DNA from: Puccinia triticina
Taxonomy: Eukaryota; Basidiomycota; Pucciniomycetes; Pucciniales; Pucciniaceae
Length of the DNA: 64,000 nt
NCBI RefSeq assembly: GCF_026914185.1
Contig: NC_070558.1
Span: 4,774,001-4,838,000 of the forward strand
Direction: 5' to 3'
This document shows positions 21,474 to 31,424 of this stretch, piece by piece. The notes under the pieces were generated by a model that was given only the letters and a program-made list of their open reading frames with translations, was not told the DNA's origin and did not search any database. Every line of letters starts with the position of its first letter. Within the stretch, counting starts at the first letter, position 1. A program made the position numbers and the translations under genes.

Positions 21474-22343
21474 TCAGTCGGGGTGTTTCTCGTAGCAGAG
21501 GGATTCTCGATGGCCGGCCTTGTCGCAGTGGGAACAGATAGTGAAGCCCCTCTTGCAGTGGGGAAACATGTAGTACTTCTCATCGGTGGTGAGGAACGTG
21601 GCTTGAGTGATTGTTGACGATCGATGGAGTCGATTTTGAGCAACGTGTTTCTCGAGTCGACCCAGGAGAAGGGGTACTGTGTCGTTGGGAAACCCGACGT
21701 TGACTAAATCCCGAAACAATTTGTATTTGGCCGATGGAAGCTTGCAAAGGATCAGCGCCGTTTTGCTTTGCTCGTCAAGACCGACTTTGGCAGAGACAAG
21801 TCGATGGTTGGCAGCTCAAATCTCAGCTATGAAGGTGGCCGGGGGGGATTGATATTCTATATCGAGAAAGGTGTTGAGAGCAAGATCCCTGGCAACATGA
21901 TCGTCGCCGCTGTACTTTTGCTTGAGGACCGTCCATACAGCGTATCCGTTGAATGACGTCTGATCTGTGAGCATCTGAGCAACATAGGTCAAGTTTGCGT
22001 TGTCCAGATGTTCGATGATCTCGTGATACGCAAGACGATTGAGCTCATGATACGTATTCTTCTTGTCCGGCTTATCGGTCGCGGAGGGTGGCTTGACGGT
22101 ACCTTGAACGAGACCTAGAGCACCGATCCGATCAAGTTTTGAGGTCATGAGAAATGACCACGACTCGTAGTTGTGTTCATCGAGGTATAGCGGAACCCTT
22201 CTTGCTGCCATCTTTGAACCGGAGAATGAGAGTTGGGCTTGAGATGCTGAAGATTGTGCGAGTGAGGGGTTCGGCCGGGGATTCAGATGAGGAGACAAGG
22301 TTGATCTGGTTTTGAGAAAAAAACGGAGTCCGGATGAAGTCAA
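21474..22343 (-). pseudogene. Copia gag with one premature stop
   Basis: Read on the minus strand from 22343, the frame covers about 289 codons. The first part has the copia gag pattern: an LDEHNYESWSFLMTSKLD block near residue 54 and GLVQGTV about 26 residues later. A TGA at 21818-21816 interrupts it. The same frame then continues through a conserved-looking helical region to a zinc knuckle C-S-H-C-D-K-A-G-H-R-E-S-L-C (CX2CX4HX4C), and stops at 21474. CGA to TGA is the simplest cause of the internal stop. Gag would form the particle and bind RNA; here it is inactive unless the stop is read through. Confidence 0.75.
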
Positions 22344-22377
22344 GAGACCGGAGGGTTTTGAGAGCGCAGCGCAAGAC

Positions 22378-22729
22378 TGTTAATCGTGAAGAAATGTGAG
22401 CTCTGACTCGGAGAGAGGAGAGAACAGTGGCCTGAGGAAAAAATCTCAAGGCCAGGTTTTGAGAAAAAAGGAATCCCAAAAAGAGGGCTAGTCTGCTAAT
22501 TTGTGGGAGGAAAAAGGCTCCGCACTACAAGAGACTCTTTGGTCTCAGGGAAAAGGCGCAGAGAACTTATGATTCTTTATTCTATCTATGCTAGTGATAT
22601 ATAACCTATTACAACTTGGGGCCAGGTTGTGGGACAGAAGATGAAATGCATATGCATCTGCAGGGAAAGGAAAGAGTGTGACAGATGGAGGAGCGGAGAA
22701 GGAAGAGAACAAGCTGTGAAATTCCAACA
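22378..22729 (-). repeat. Copia 5' LTR
   Basis: Near-identical to 20881-21226, with a small insertion next to the inner TGTT end. Confidence 0.8.
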
Positions 22730-23218
22730 TCTGTGTCCTACAAAGACATCTTCAACCTTACACTCTGTTTTAATCTGGCCATTGATGATCTTCCTCTTCA
22801 AAAATCTGATGAGTTATAATTTCTACATAAGTTGTGTCCAAACTGGGAAGTTATGAAAAATTTTAGAATTAAGAGACTCAGTCACTCAAAATTTCTTACA
22901 TTTGTAAGGGTGTCTAAAAATTGAAGTTGTGGGATACCTTACAATAGTGATAAAAATACTGTAGATTTCCACTTACAATGAAATCATTCTCTTTGTTTTT
23001 GAATTAGGCAGAAATGTTGATTGAAGCATGACTAATTTTAGTGTCTTGCTCCCTAAAAAAACTCTATCATGCTTGTGGGTATTCATTAATTCCATGGGGT
23101 GGTGTGTTCTTGGGGGAGCTATGCTTGCCAGGTTGGGACTGGAAGCTATTGACATGAACATGGATGAGAAAGTAACATGACACTGGATTTGCAGCGGCGA
23201 AGCCGCCTTGGCCTCTAG

Positions 23219-23680
23219 TGTTATACATGTGTTACAATGTTTGCAAACTTCTTGTATGGGGGTTACATGGTGCGGGACATTCATGCAGAGTACTTGGGGG
23301 TTACATGTTGCGGGAACATCCTACATGGGGGTTGTGTGTTGCAGAAACATCCTACATGGGGGTTGCTTGTTGCAGAAAGATGTTTCATGGGGATTGTGTG
23401 ATGGGGAACATGTTACATGTTGCACAAGCTTGATACATGGGTTACTTGTTGTAAATTTTACATGGGGTGTAACAATGTTATATGGGGGTTAAATGCCACA
23501 CAACAATGTCATACGGGGTTTACATGCCATGTAAAAATGCTATATGGGGGTTACATGCCGTGTAGCAATGTTACATGGGGTTTACATGCCACGTAACAAT
23601 GTTATACGGGGTTTACATGCTGTGTAATAATTTTATACGGGGTGATATGCCGCGTAACAATTTCATATGGGGGTAACTAC
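23219..23680. repeat. TTACATGGGG tandem repeat, about 30-bp period
   Basis: At least a dozen degenerate units such as TACGGGGTTTACATGCC followed by RYGTAACAAT. The period is near 29-32 bp. No coding function. Confidence 0.85.
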
Positions 23681-23689
23681 CGGTGCACG

Positions 23690-23875
23690 CGGACCACTCC
23701 CAAAAATGTGTTCTGCCAAAGGCCAATTAGGCAGCCGACTCCCTTTTCTATTGTCAAAAAATACTAATAAAAAATTGTGCGGACGACTCCCAACAAAAAA
23801 TATAATTGGGAAAACAACTCCCAAACCTGGTCCCGGCGACGTATGGGAGTCATTTTTCAAGTCCCTTTATCTATA
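23690..23875. repeat. GACGACTCCC repeat, right copy
   Basis: GACGACTCCCAACAAAAAA and GACGTATGGGAGTC match the block at 16740-16930, in the same orientation. Confidence 0.65.
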
Positions 23876-23916
23876 CATTATAATTACTAGGTCATGTAAA
23901 AAAGCTAATCTTATTA

Positions 23917-24117
23917 GGGGGGTTCACAATAGGATAAAAATAAAACCTTAGAGCTAATTTTAAGGCCTTTATGAACAACTTTTCAAAAAATGAAGACGTT
24001 GCTCTGATTCTCAGGGGATACCCAGTCCTGTACACCTTGCCAGATTTTTAAAAATTTGTTGATAAAGACCTTAAAATTGACTGTAAAATTTTACTTTTAT
24101 CCTATTGTGAACCCCCC
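23917..24117. mobile_element. 201-bp MITE, TA TSD (Stowaway-like)
   Basis: GGGGGGTTCACAATAGGATA at the left and TATCCTATTGTGAACCCCCC at the right are perfect inverted repeats flanked by TA (23915-23916 and 24118-24119). TA duplication indicates the Tc1/mariner group. A broken copy is at 9614-12296. Confidence 0.88.
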
Positions 24118-24421
24118 TATTAGCTTTTTATTATTCAAGTGTATTACTTTTATTGAGTTCTTTGTCAAATAACTGTTTCAATAAAGTCTAACTTCTGCCA
24201 TTTTTACAGTATTGTCTGTGCAAGAGAATTATGTACAATTTTACATGATGAAAGATGTAACTATTGTTTAGCAATGAGTGGAGAATTTAGCTGGTAAGTT
24301 TTTACTGTTGAGTTTTGAGAATTACTGCTTGTTTGTGTTTCAACTCGTCTCTTGAGTTTTAGTGAAAGTGAGTCGGAGGAGTTTTGGACAGGTTTTCGGC
24401 AAGGAATGGGTTCCATCAGAG

Positions 24422-27211
24422 CTAGAAAACCATTCCGCCTGCTTGGCATGCCTTGGGAGCCGTTGTGTGTTTTAGCTTCTTGTGAAAAACTGCGTAGAGT
24501 CCAAGTTCCATTGTGTTAGCAGGAAATGGAAGTAAGGTATCTGGCTCGAGTGCTCTTGCCATGAGCGCTGGTAAATTAATCAAACAGCGCGCGTTTTCGT
24601 CCATGTACAAATTGGTTCTATGGAAGGCCATCAATCCAATCACAACCCAATCAGTGTCTTTCTTGGGTACCCATCTTTAGGTTTCTAGCATGTTAACTCA
24701 CCCGTCTGCATATGGATCATAATCAAGCCCTTTGCCTAGCTTGGCGCATTCTACTGCCTGCTTGGTGATAAACTCCGCTGTTATCTGGTACTTTACAACC
24801 AACAGTTTAGCATTGTAAAATTTATTTCCAGCATTGCCATGGTTGTTATAGATTACGTTCATCATTCTGTCGCCACAAAGCCCAATCAGTCAGCGCAAAA
24901 TTATACAATGAGTTCTTCCACCAAAAAAAACAAACAGAAAAAGATCTATACTCACGTGCCGTCTGGCTTGTCGCAATAACTCAACCAGCCATCGTCGAGG
25001 GAAAAAGCTCCATTGGGTCCCTTTTGTCTACAGGGGTCCGACTACAAAACAACTCACAAAATCAATTTCGGAGGCCTTCCCACACCTACGCAATACTGAT
25101 ATGTGCACTTACATTAATTGTCACAAATCCCTTCTACAATTCAAAATGGTTAGTATTAGAGACATGGAAATATCTACAGGTAGTACTTCATTCCAGTGAC
25201 TCACCTTTGCCCGAAGTATCTGACCAGCCATTCGGATGGTAAGAATCCGAGACAATTTTTGTTCCACGTCATTTGTATCCAGTTTTTGATTGTTACAACA
25301 GTAATTGCCACCAGCCAAGGCTTCAAGCAGACCTTTGGGGCTACTTACATGAGATTTGATGAATTCCTTCATTCTCTCACCAATCTTTGTTTGGGCATTT
25401 TGTTGCCAGTGTGAAATTTGATCTTTGTAATGAGCCCACTACAAGTCAAAGTACGAAATTCAGCTGGGTTTTGTGAGTTGAATCTTCCCGCGCTTACCTT
25501 GGTGAACGTGTCTTGTTTCCCGGCTTGAAGCTCTTGGGCTTGTGCTTTCATGATCATCATGACTTGTGCGATTGCCACTATTGCCTCACCGGCAGCCGCT
25601 ATCGCAAAAGGAACCGCACCAATTTGTGGTCAAGTGGGTACTTACTACACCGGCTATGAGGGCCACGACAGACATGATCAGGGTGAGTATCATTGCTATT
25701 TCTTGGAACAGTTGAAATTTCCTTTTGGCATCTTGTTGGATGAAATGTCAGTTACATGTTACATGAAAAGCCGCGCACTCAAATCAATTCTAGAACCTTC
25801 TCACTTAGTTACTGTCTGAGCGATCAAGTTCAACTATCAAGACCAAGTCCGCGAAAAACCTTCAACATCGAACTTCAAGACGCAACTCATCTCGGTCATC
25901 GACATCAGGTAAAATCATTGACATCAATCATCTGAAGATCAATAACTCATTACATTCGTTGAACTTCAACTCAGTGATCACCGGGTGTTTCCAAGTCAAG
26001 TCAACAGAGCCGCATTGGTCAGGGGGAGGAGGATAGGTACTTGAATCTCAAATGTTATGTTTTCCGGAATTCTTTTGATTAAAACATTATTCTTTATTTC
26101 CAGTTTCACTATCTCTCAATCGTCAAATTTTTCTCAAAAAGTCTGTCTTTAGAACAACAATCTAACAACCTAGGTAAAACTATAACTTCCTCGTATCTCA
26201 TGATTATTATTCTTTATTAACATGTTTTCATTTGTGAAGTATTTTACTACTACTGGTTTTTTAAGAGTTTGCAATTATACAAGATCTCTCTGAACTACAC
26301 ATCTTGTTTGTACCTGGAAGAATTGAATAGTTTGATGAATGATCAGGTGGTAAGATATTATCTGTCTTGTGAGATCACTCACAAGTCATTTACAAGCTCG
26401 GCTCCAATGGCTGAATCGAACGGGTTCCTTCATAAGCCACAAATAAAAAAACAAAATCACTCGGCTGGTCTGGGAATAACTTACCTTTTGTTTGACCGGC
26501 CGCGAAGGCGATGGCAGTGTAGAGGGAATTATGATACATGGTATATTGCTCTGCAGCCGCTAGCACCCACCACGCCCTACCGTTGATAGGGGAACAGAGC
26601 TGTTTGAGAACTCAAAAGGAGCGTGAATTTAATACCTAGAATAACGTGAGAATTCACAGTCGAAAAGGAGATTACCTGACCGGCTGAGCAAAACAGATTC
26701 AAGCCGCATTCAAAGTTGAGGGCTTTATTTTGAGCGGCAAACACCTGGGGGAAGAAAACTCGGATTAATTTCGAGCAGAGGATAGATAGGATTCTGTGAA
26801 CTAACTGTTAGGTTTACTTCCAGTCCACCCGGGTAATTTCTAAGGTAGTCATCAATTCTGAGTTCTTTCCAGGTTTCAGGACTCAGTGGTTTCCGGTCGC
26901 ATTCGTAAGGTAGGAGTGGACTGTTGTTAACTGGTAGTGGTGGTGGTGGTGGTTGCGGCCCTCCCGCTGAGATTTTTTAAATCAAACTTTGCTGTGATTC
27001 GGAAACTCGAGAAGGTTGACTCACGAGGATCGGCTGGGCGGCGCGCGTACAAGAAGTGTGGAAGACCCGGCGTTCTCCGGCCTGAGTAGACTTGAAGAGC
27101 CTGCGCGTTAACGTTTGGTTTGAGTGAGATCAATAGGGTTTGTACAATAGCCTGCATCAGCAAGAGTTTGAAGAAAGAAGTTGCGGGATGAAGAGAAAGT
27201 ATTGGTTGCAT
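24422..27211 (-). CDS. Predicted secreted/membrane protein, 11 exons
   Basis: Exons (plus coordinates, read right to left): 27211-27025, 26930-26818, 26744-26676, 26599-26485, 25695-25646, 25584-25498, 25438-25205, 25133-25113, 25041-24956, 24866-24702, 24674-24422; phases agree throughout and give about 459 residues. The N-terminus has a hydrophobic signal-like stretch (residues 14-30) with a possible V-N-A cleavage site. A C-G-L-N-L-F-C-S-A-G-Q-L-C cluster (C113, C119, C125) is followed by a Trp-rich helix. Residues 163-192 form a long hydrophobic segment, probably transmembrane. It resembles fungal secreted families such as DUF7872, from memory only. Oddities: exon 8 has 7 codons, the last intron is only 27 nt, the intron after exon 4 is 789 nt, and the exon 6 acceptor is purine rich. 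Function unknown. Confidence 0.75.
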
Positions 27212-27407
27212 TAGTGGATGCGTAGTAGAAATGTTGGGTTCAAGAATCGTGCATGAGACTGAGAATGAGGGCAGGATGGGACTGGGAAGCTCGCCTAGTT
27301 GGTCACTACTTCTGGTGAAGCGTCGCTGGCCATCCTGACCCTTGAGACACGGAAGCTCAGGGATCTCAAGCCTCTCCCCACTCTCTGACTACGCCCGGTG
27401 CACCGGT

Positions 27408-27501
27408 GGCCAACACTACAAGACCAAGCCACTCCAGAAATGCGGCCAACACTACAAGACCAAGCCACTCCAGAAATGCCCCCCCCCCCCCCCCCCCCCC
27501 C
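27408..27501. repeat. 36-bp duplication followed by poly-C
   Basis: Two perfect copies of a 36-bp unit starting GGCCAACACTACAAGACC are followed by a run of about 22 C. Poly-C runs like those at 20098 and 48640 may be assembly-sensitive. Confidence 0.85.
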
Positions 27502-28285
27502 AAGATGAACAGCGCAAGACTGGGTCTAGCGCCTTGCCCTTACACCCCTGGGTGTGTGCCTGCTCCCGGAGGGCCCGCTCCGTGATCCTTCCTCCCTTGC
27601 GAGCACTGCCCGGCCGGAGGAACCTTCCCGGGATCCCTAGCCGTGGCACACCGCCGAGGGGAGACAAGGAAAGTGGATCGGGGAACACACCTCCCCCAAC
27701 CCGCACTCGAGAGTCTTGGAAAGCCGCTCCTCGGCTTCCGGGGCTCCCCAGGCGCCCGCCGGCGCCGAACTTGTGATCAGTTTCTAGTGAAAATCCCATA
27801 GCGCAAACTAAGTGCGGAGAGAGCTACAGGATGACCGTTTGTTGTCACGGTGATTAGACCGGGCTGATTGGCTGTAAGAAAGGCGAAGAAAGGCCCTACC
27901 TCCCCAATACATAAGATTGTGTTACAGTTACCCAGTACATACATACACAGCCGGTACGCATCCGCCGGTGTCCGGGTGTCACGGGCACGGCTACAATAGT
28001 CCCGCTGTGTACATACCGTGACAATAATATTTATACCAATGAATTATCTTCTTTTTGCAGGGTGCACTGGCAGTCCTGGACAGTCCTCAAGCCCATCACA
28101 ATAGCCATCATCCTTGTGCTACATATCCGTATCCACTTCCATCTTCACTCACGCTCGACACATCAATCTGAATCAAAGCAAATTTCTCGCAGCCTTGCTA
28201 TTCCTTTTCACCGAAACATACCTTGGTCAACTTTATTCTTTCCAAACTTCCGTCCTTCTTGTTGAACTCCAGGACATATCTCGAT

Positions 28286-28715
28286 ATGCACTTTTTCAAG
28301 TCAATAATATTAATTGGTTCCACAGCGGTTTTCGGGCTTCCGAGCGCACCCGGCAATAAGGACTTGAATTGTGCGTATGTCGTACAGGGCGATGACAAGT
28401 ATCCCAGTGGGTATTGCGGAACGAGCTGGTCCAGTAAAGATAGAAAGAATGTATATTGGACATGTGAGCATTCCTTTCTCCGACCTACTTTCAGTATGTC
28501 CTCCTACACCACAGCAGTTAACATGACCAATTGTGGTTTGCCTTTTTTCGGCCCACGGAATGCTTTCAAAAGTCTCAAAACCTGAAGTAACTAGTGACTC
28601 GCCCTCTGAACACTGCTCCGACACAGATACACGCTGGTGTTGTAAGATCGATGCAAGTCTTAAAGTCCATGTGAGTACTAACCTCAGCGCATCAATTCCA
28701 ACCTCAGAGAACTAA
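28286..28715 (+). CDS. Small secreted Cys-rich protein (effector-like)
   Basis: Exon 1 is 28286-28463 and exon 2 is 28573-28715, joined across a 109-nt intron (GTGAGC donor, TTAAC branch-like site, AAAAG acceptor), giving 106 residues. The start MHFFKSIILIGSTAVFG is a typical signal peptide. The mature part has Cys at 29, 44, 74, 82 and 83, with G-Y-C-G and a terminal W-C-C motif. Such spacing is common in small secreted proteins of rust fungi (general knowledge), which are often candidate effectors. Without splicing the frame ends at 28585 and lacks the W-C-C part, so the spliced model is preferred. A further short intron after 28672 could replace the last residues. Host target unknown. Confidence 0.65.
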
Positions 28716-30510
28716 TTATAATTATGGCATAAGTATTGATGATTATTTGAAATCCTTGATTGGCCCTTAAGCCTAACGACATTCACTTTATCGATGACTC
28801 AGAGGTCAATCAGAAATGCAAGCACCCACCAAGCTGAATCCTTCAATCAAACATTTTTACGCTCCGCATGTTGTAAAAAACTCTTTCACCTTCATTCCTG
28901 TTCAAACTGGAACTTGTGGTTGAATTTATGACCTCTGCCTATTTCTTACTGCTGTAAAGTAAACCCTAATCAATATGAAAACATCATCCATTGTAGTCTG
29001 TCTTACCATCCTGTGATGAAATCTGTCAGCTGGCTACGCAGCACAAGCCAGCGTAACAGATATAAAATACAAGGCAATAGCCCCCAAATTTGGGGGGTGT
29101 GAAATAAAAAATCCATTGAGTCTGCTCAAACTGACTTGGGGAGAGCCTGAAGGGTTGCAAACTTAGCTAAGTCCCTTTGCCGGAGGGACTTATGTGGTAT
29201 TGGTGATGAAGGCCTGAGAGAAATGGCTAAAGTAAGAACACCATTTCCAACAAATGTTGCAATATCTGCCTTACCTCCAAAGATTTCACCAACTGGATAT
29301 TATGAAATCCCAGCATCTTGTCTAATTTTTGATACTCTCATAATATCATCACATTTCCTTATTCCTTGCTCATAATAGCCCATTGAAGATGAGGGGTTGC
29401 AAAAGCCAAGCCTGAGGTCCGTAAAACATCATTGTTAGTGCAACTCCATACAATTTCCTTGAGGAAAATTGTAGAAAAACAGGTTTGATTACGCTAACTA
29501 GAACCAGAACTAGAGACAATAAAAATTTAGACAAGACAGAAATAAATGAAAGAAATGCATTTTTGAAGAGATGAAGAGGAAGCATACCGCGATGAGATAA
29601 AAATTGAGGTGGGAAAAGAAAAGACTGACTGAAGAACAATAGTTCCAATAGAGAGAAGTAGTAAACACTGTAAGAAAAGAGAAAGAAAGTTAATGGAGTT
29701 GATCTTGAGGACAAGATGGTTTTGAGGATAATTGATTTTCTCACCAAATTGGAAAAAACCAATTGATGAGTTCAAGAGAGAAATTTGGAGCAGAAAGGAT
29801 GATTTGAGATGAAGCTGCTGGAGGATTGAGAAGAAACCATTGACAATTTGAGTTGATGAGGAATGATGTGAGTGAGAGGAGATAGAGAAAAAGAGAGGGA
29901 AATAAGCAAGGGATATCTTGAGGAGTGGAATGTTGACTGGATTTGAGCAAAGGCCAGGTGTTTGAGGCGGAGAGAGAGAAGAGCAATTGCCGTGTGACTA
30001 TGATTGGGAAGACCATTGAGGATAGGTTCTGAGATTGAGACAAGGCTGTTAGCCGCAGGGTGGTTCAGGTTGTGGTTGAGCTTTGTCAAGAGTGTGAGAG
30101 ATGGCCAACTTGTGTTTGTTGAGAGTGGTTTCAGGAGTCCAGGATTGGAATGAAGCGGAGCAAAGGTGATGTGTGATGTTGAATGGTTTTGGAGATGTGA
30201 GACAGAATAGAAGAGAAGAAAAAGTGGATAAAGTGTTGAGCTACTTATGTTAGTTTCTCATGTTTTTTCTGCTTCCAACATGTCACACACATTTCACTTT
30301 CACTTCACATCATGTATGTAGTATACCTGAGGCAGCAGTTGTGGAAGGACCTTTCATCATCCTTCCGCGAACCTTGACCACCATCTAAACCCTGTGCCTG
30401 CTGTCCTCAGACCCTGCTCTCGCTTAACAGGTTATGAGCCCAGAGCTACCTGAGCGCTCCTTGCTTACAATAGAGACTTGATGAAGTTGTGAATGCTTAC
30501 TTTTAATAAG
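28716..30510. other. No gene seen; low-complexity purine-rich sequence
   Basis: The plus strand is GA rich, which leaves long Leu/Phe/Ser frames open on the minus strand; these are composition artefacts. A C/G-rich hairpin GTCCCTTTGCCGGAGGGAC lies near 29170. TGTTGGAAGC on the minus strand at about 30282 resembles an LTR start, but no matching end was found. Confidence 0.5.
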
Positions 30511-30515
30511 GAATG

Positions 30516-31387
30516 TGTGAGCCTGAGCCTCTATAGTGGCTACAGGACACAAGAAAAGTGGGGGGCACTGGTTGTATTTCTTGGGATAAAGAACTACAAA
30601 CAGAGAGAAGAGAGAAAGAGAAAGAAAGAGAAGGAGACAGAGAATATAATGATCTGGAGGGGGTCTATCTACTCCTTGTAGGAGGATCCTCAAAAGTCTA
30701 CTTCAATCACCTGGAAAAGTGATAAGGACAGCTGTGCCAGACCAACAAGGGCTACAGCCTCCGCGCGCACCAAGGAGACGGTGGGGGGACACAGAATAGT
30801 AATACTAATCTGCTCTGATTTTTAGACTGAGTCTAGGATTAACAGAGTAACCTTTGATCTTGAGAATGGTGGAGGTGAAAGCAATAAAGAGAAGCAATCA
30901 AGAGGCACAGAGAATCACTCTGGATAATCAAGGTTCAAATGAAGAGTATACTTACTGTCAATATCCTAGGCGCCTGTGACGGTAGGAGTACTGGGAGCGT
31001 GGTATCCTCTTGTAAGGTGATCCTGGGTTATCTACGGCGTGGTTCTGGGTGGTCTGAAGTCTGTAGATCCTCCTCAGGCAAGGGGGATCCTGACTTCGAA
31101 AATTTTCACAGTTTGCTTATGTAATTACATATGTACATGTGGTTTGGCGCGCCTGGTAGCGCTGACACGTCACAACTGCGCATGCGCGCCACAACTCAAG
31201 GACTCAGGGAAGGAGTAGAGTTACAAAGAATTGGTAAGTCGTAACTAGGGTTAAAATTGCGTGAGGAAACAGAATATGAAGTCAGAACAAGGATATCTCT
31301 TAAGATGGAAAAGATATAAAGCAATTCATATGTAAAAGTAGATAAAAGGCAGACTTTAGGTCAGCTGTGATGACTCTAAGGCTGACA
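30516..31387 (-). repeat. Gypsy A 3' LTR (872 bp)
   Basis: Bounded by TGTGAGCC and GGCTGACA on the plus strand. It is a different subfamily from the 968-1016-bp LTRs at 42602, 51708 and 60257: the first third (TGTCAGCC side) is alike, but the rest lacks the 47-bp GATCACAGGGCTGTCCC repeats. Confidence 0.92.
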
Positions 31388-31424
31388 TTCCCTACCACCA
31401 AAAAGGTTGGATTTCTGTAAGAAA

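Larger units (their letters stand above)
20881..22729 (-). mobile_element. Gag-only non-autonomous Ty1/copia element
   Basis: LTRs of about 346 and 352 bp (20881-21226 and 22378-22729) start on the minus strand with TGTTGGAATTTC. The 3' LTR is preceded by a G-run polypurine tract (the C-run at 21227-21235). Between them only a gag frame remains; protease, integrase, reverse transcriptase and RNase H are absent. No perfect 5-bp duplication is seen, and the end of the 5' LTR has a 6-bp insertion. Replication would depend on an autonomous copia. Confidence 0.8.
17427..23218 (+). mobile_element. Putative Helitron 4 with nested copia
   Basis: The 3' end is clear: GATTTGCAGCGGCGAAGCCG, then CCTTGGCCTCTAG ending at 23218 and followed by T. 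The 5' end is inferred at TCTAAGTTTTGGGG (17427, after A), similar to the TCCAAGTTT of copies 1-3. Without the nested copia element the length would be about 3.9 kb, close to the 3.6 kb of copies 1 and 2. Both flanks are the same repeat types (TTACATG words, GACGACTCCC), as expected for one split locus. Interior exon-like remnants are listed separately. Confidence 0.55.

Noticed and set aside
25550..25819. Plus-strand 89-codon frame within the 24422-27211 locus
   Set aside because: It lies opposite exons 5-6 of the minus-strand gene, whose many consistent splice phases are far better support.
29370..30089. Several long Leu/Ser/Phe-rich minus-strand frames
   Set aside because: They mirror a GA-rich plus strand, show no splice sites or motifs, and overlap each other in different frames.
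30280..30290. A copia-like LTR start (TGTTGGAAGC on the minus strand)
   Set aside because: No partner end, polypurine tract or duplication could be located.
30516..31124. Frames inside the gypsy LTRs
   Set aside because: Non-coding LTR sequence; identical frames recur in each LTR copy only by duplication.
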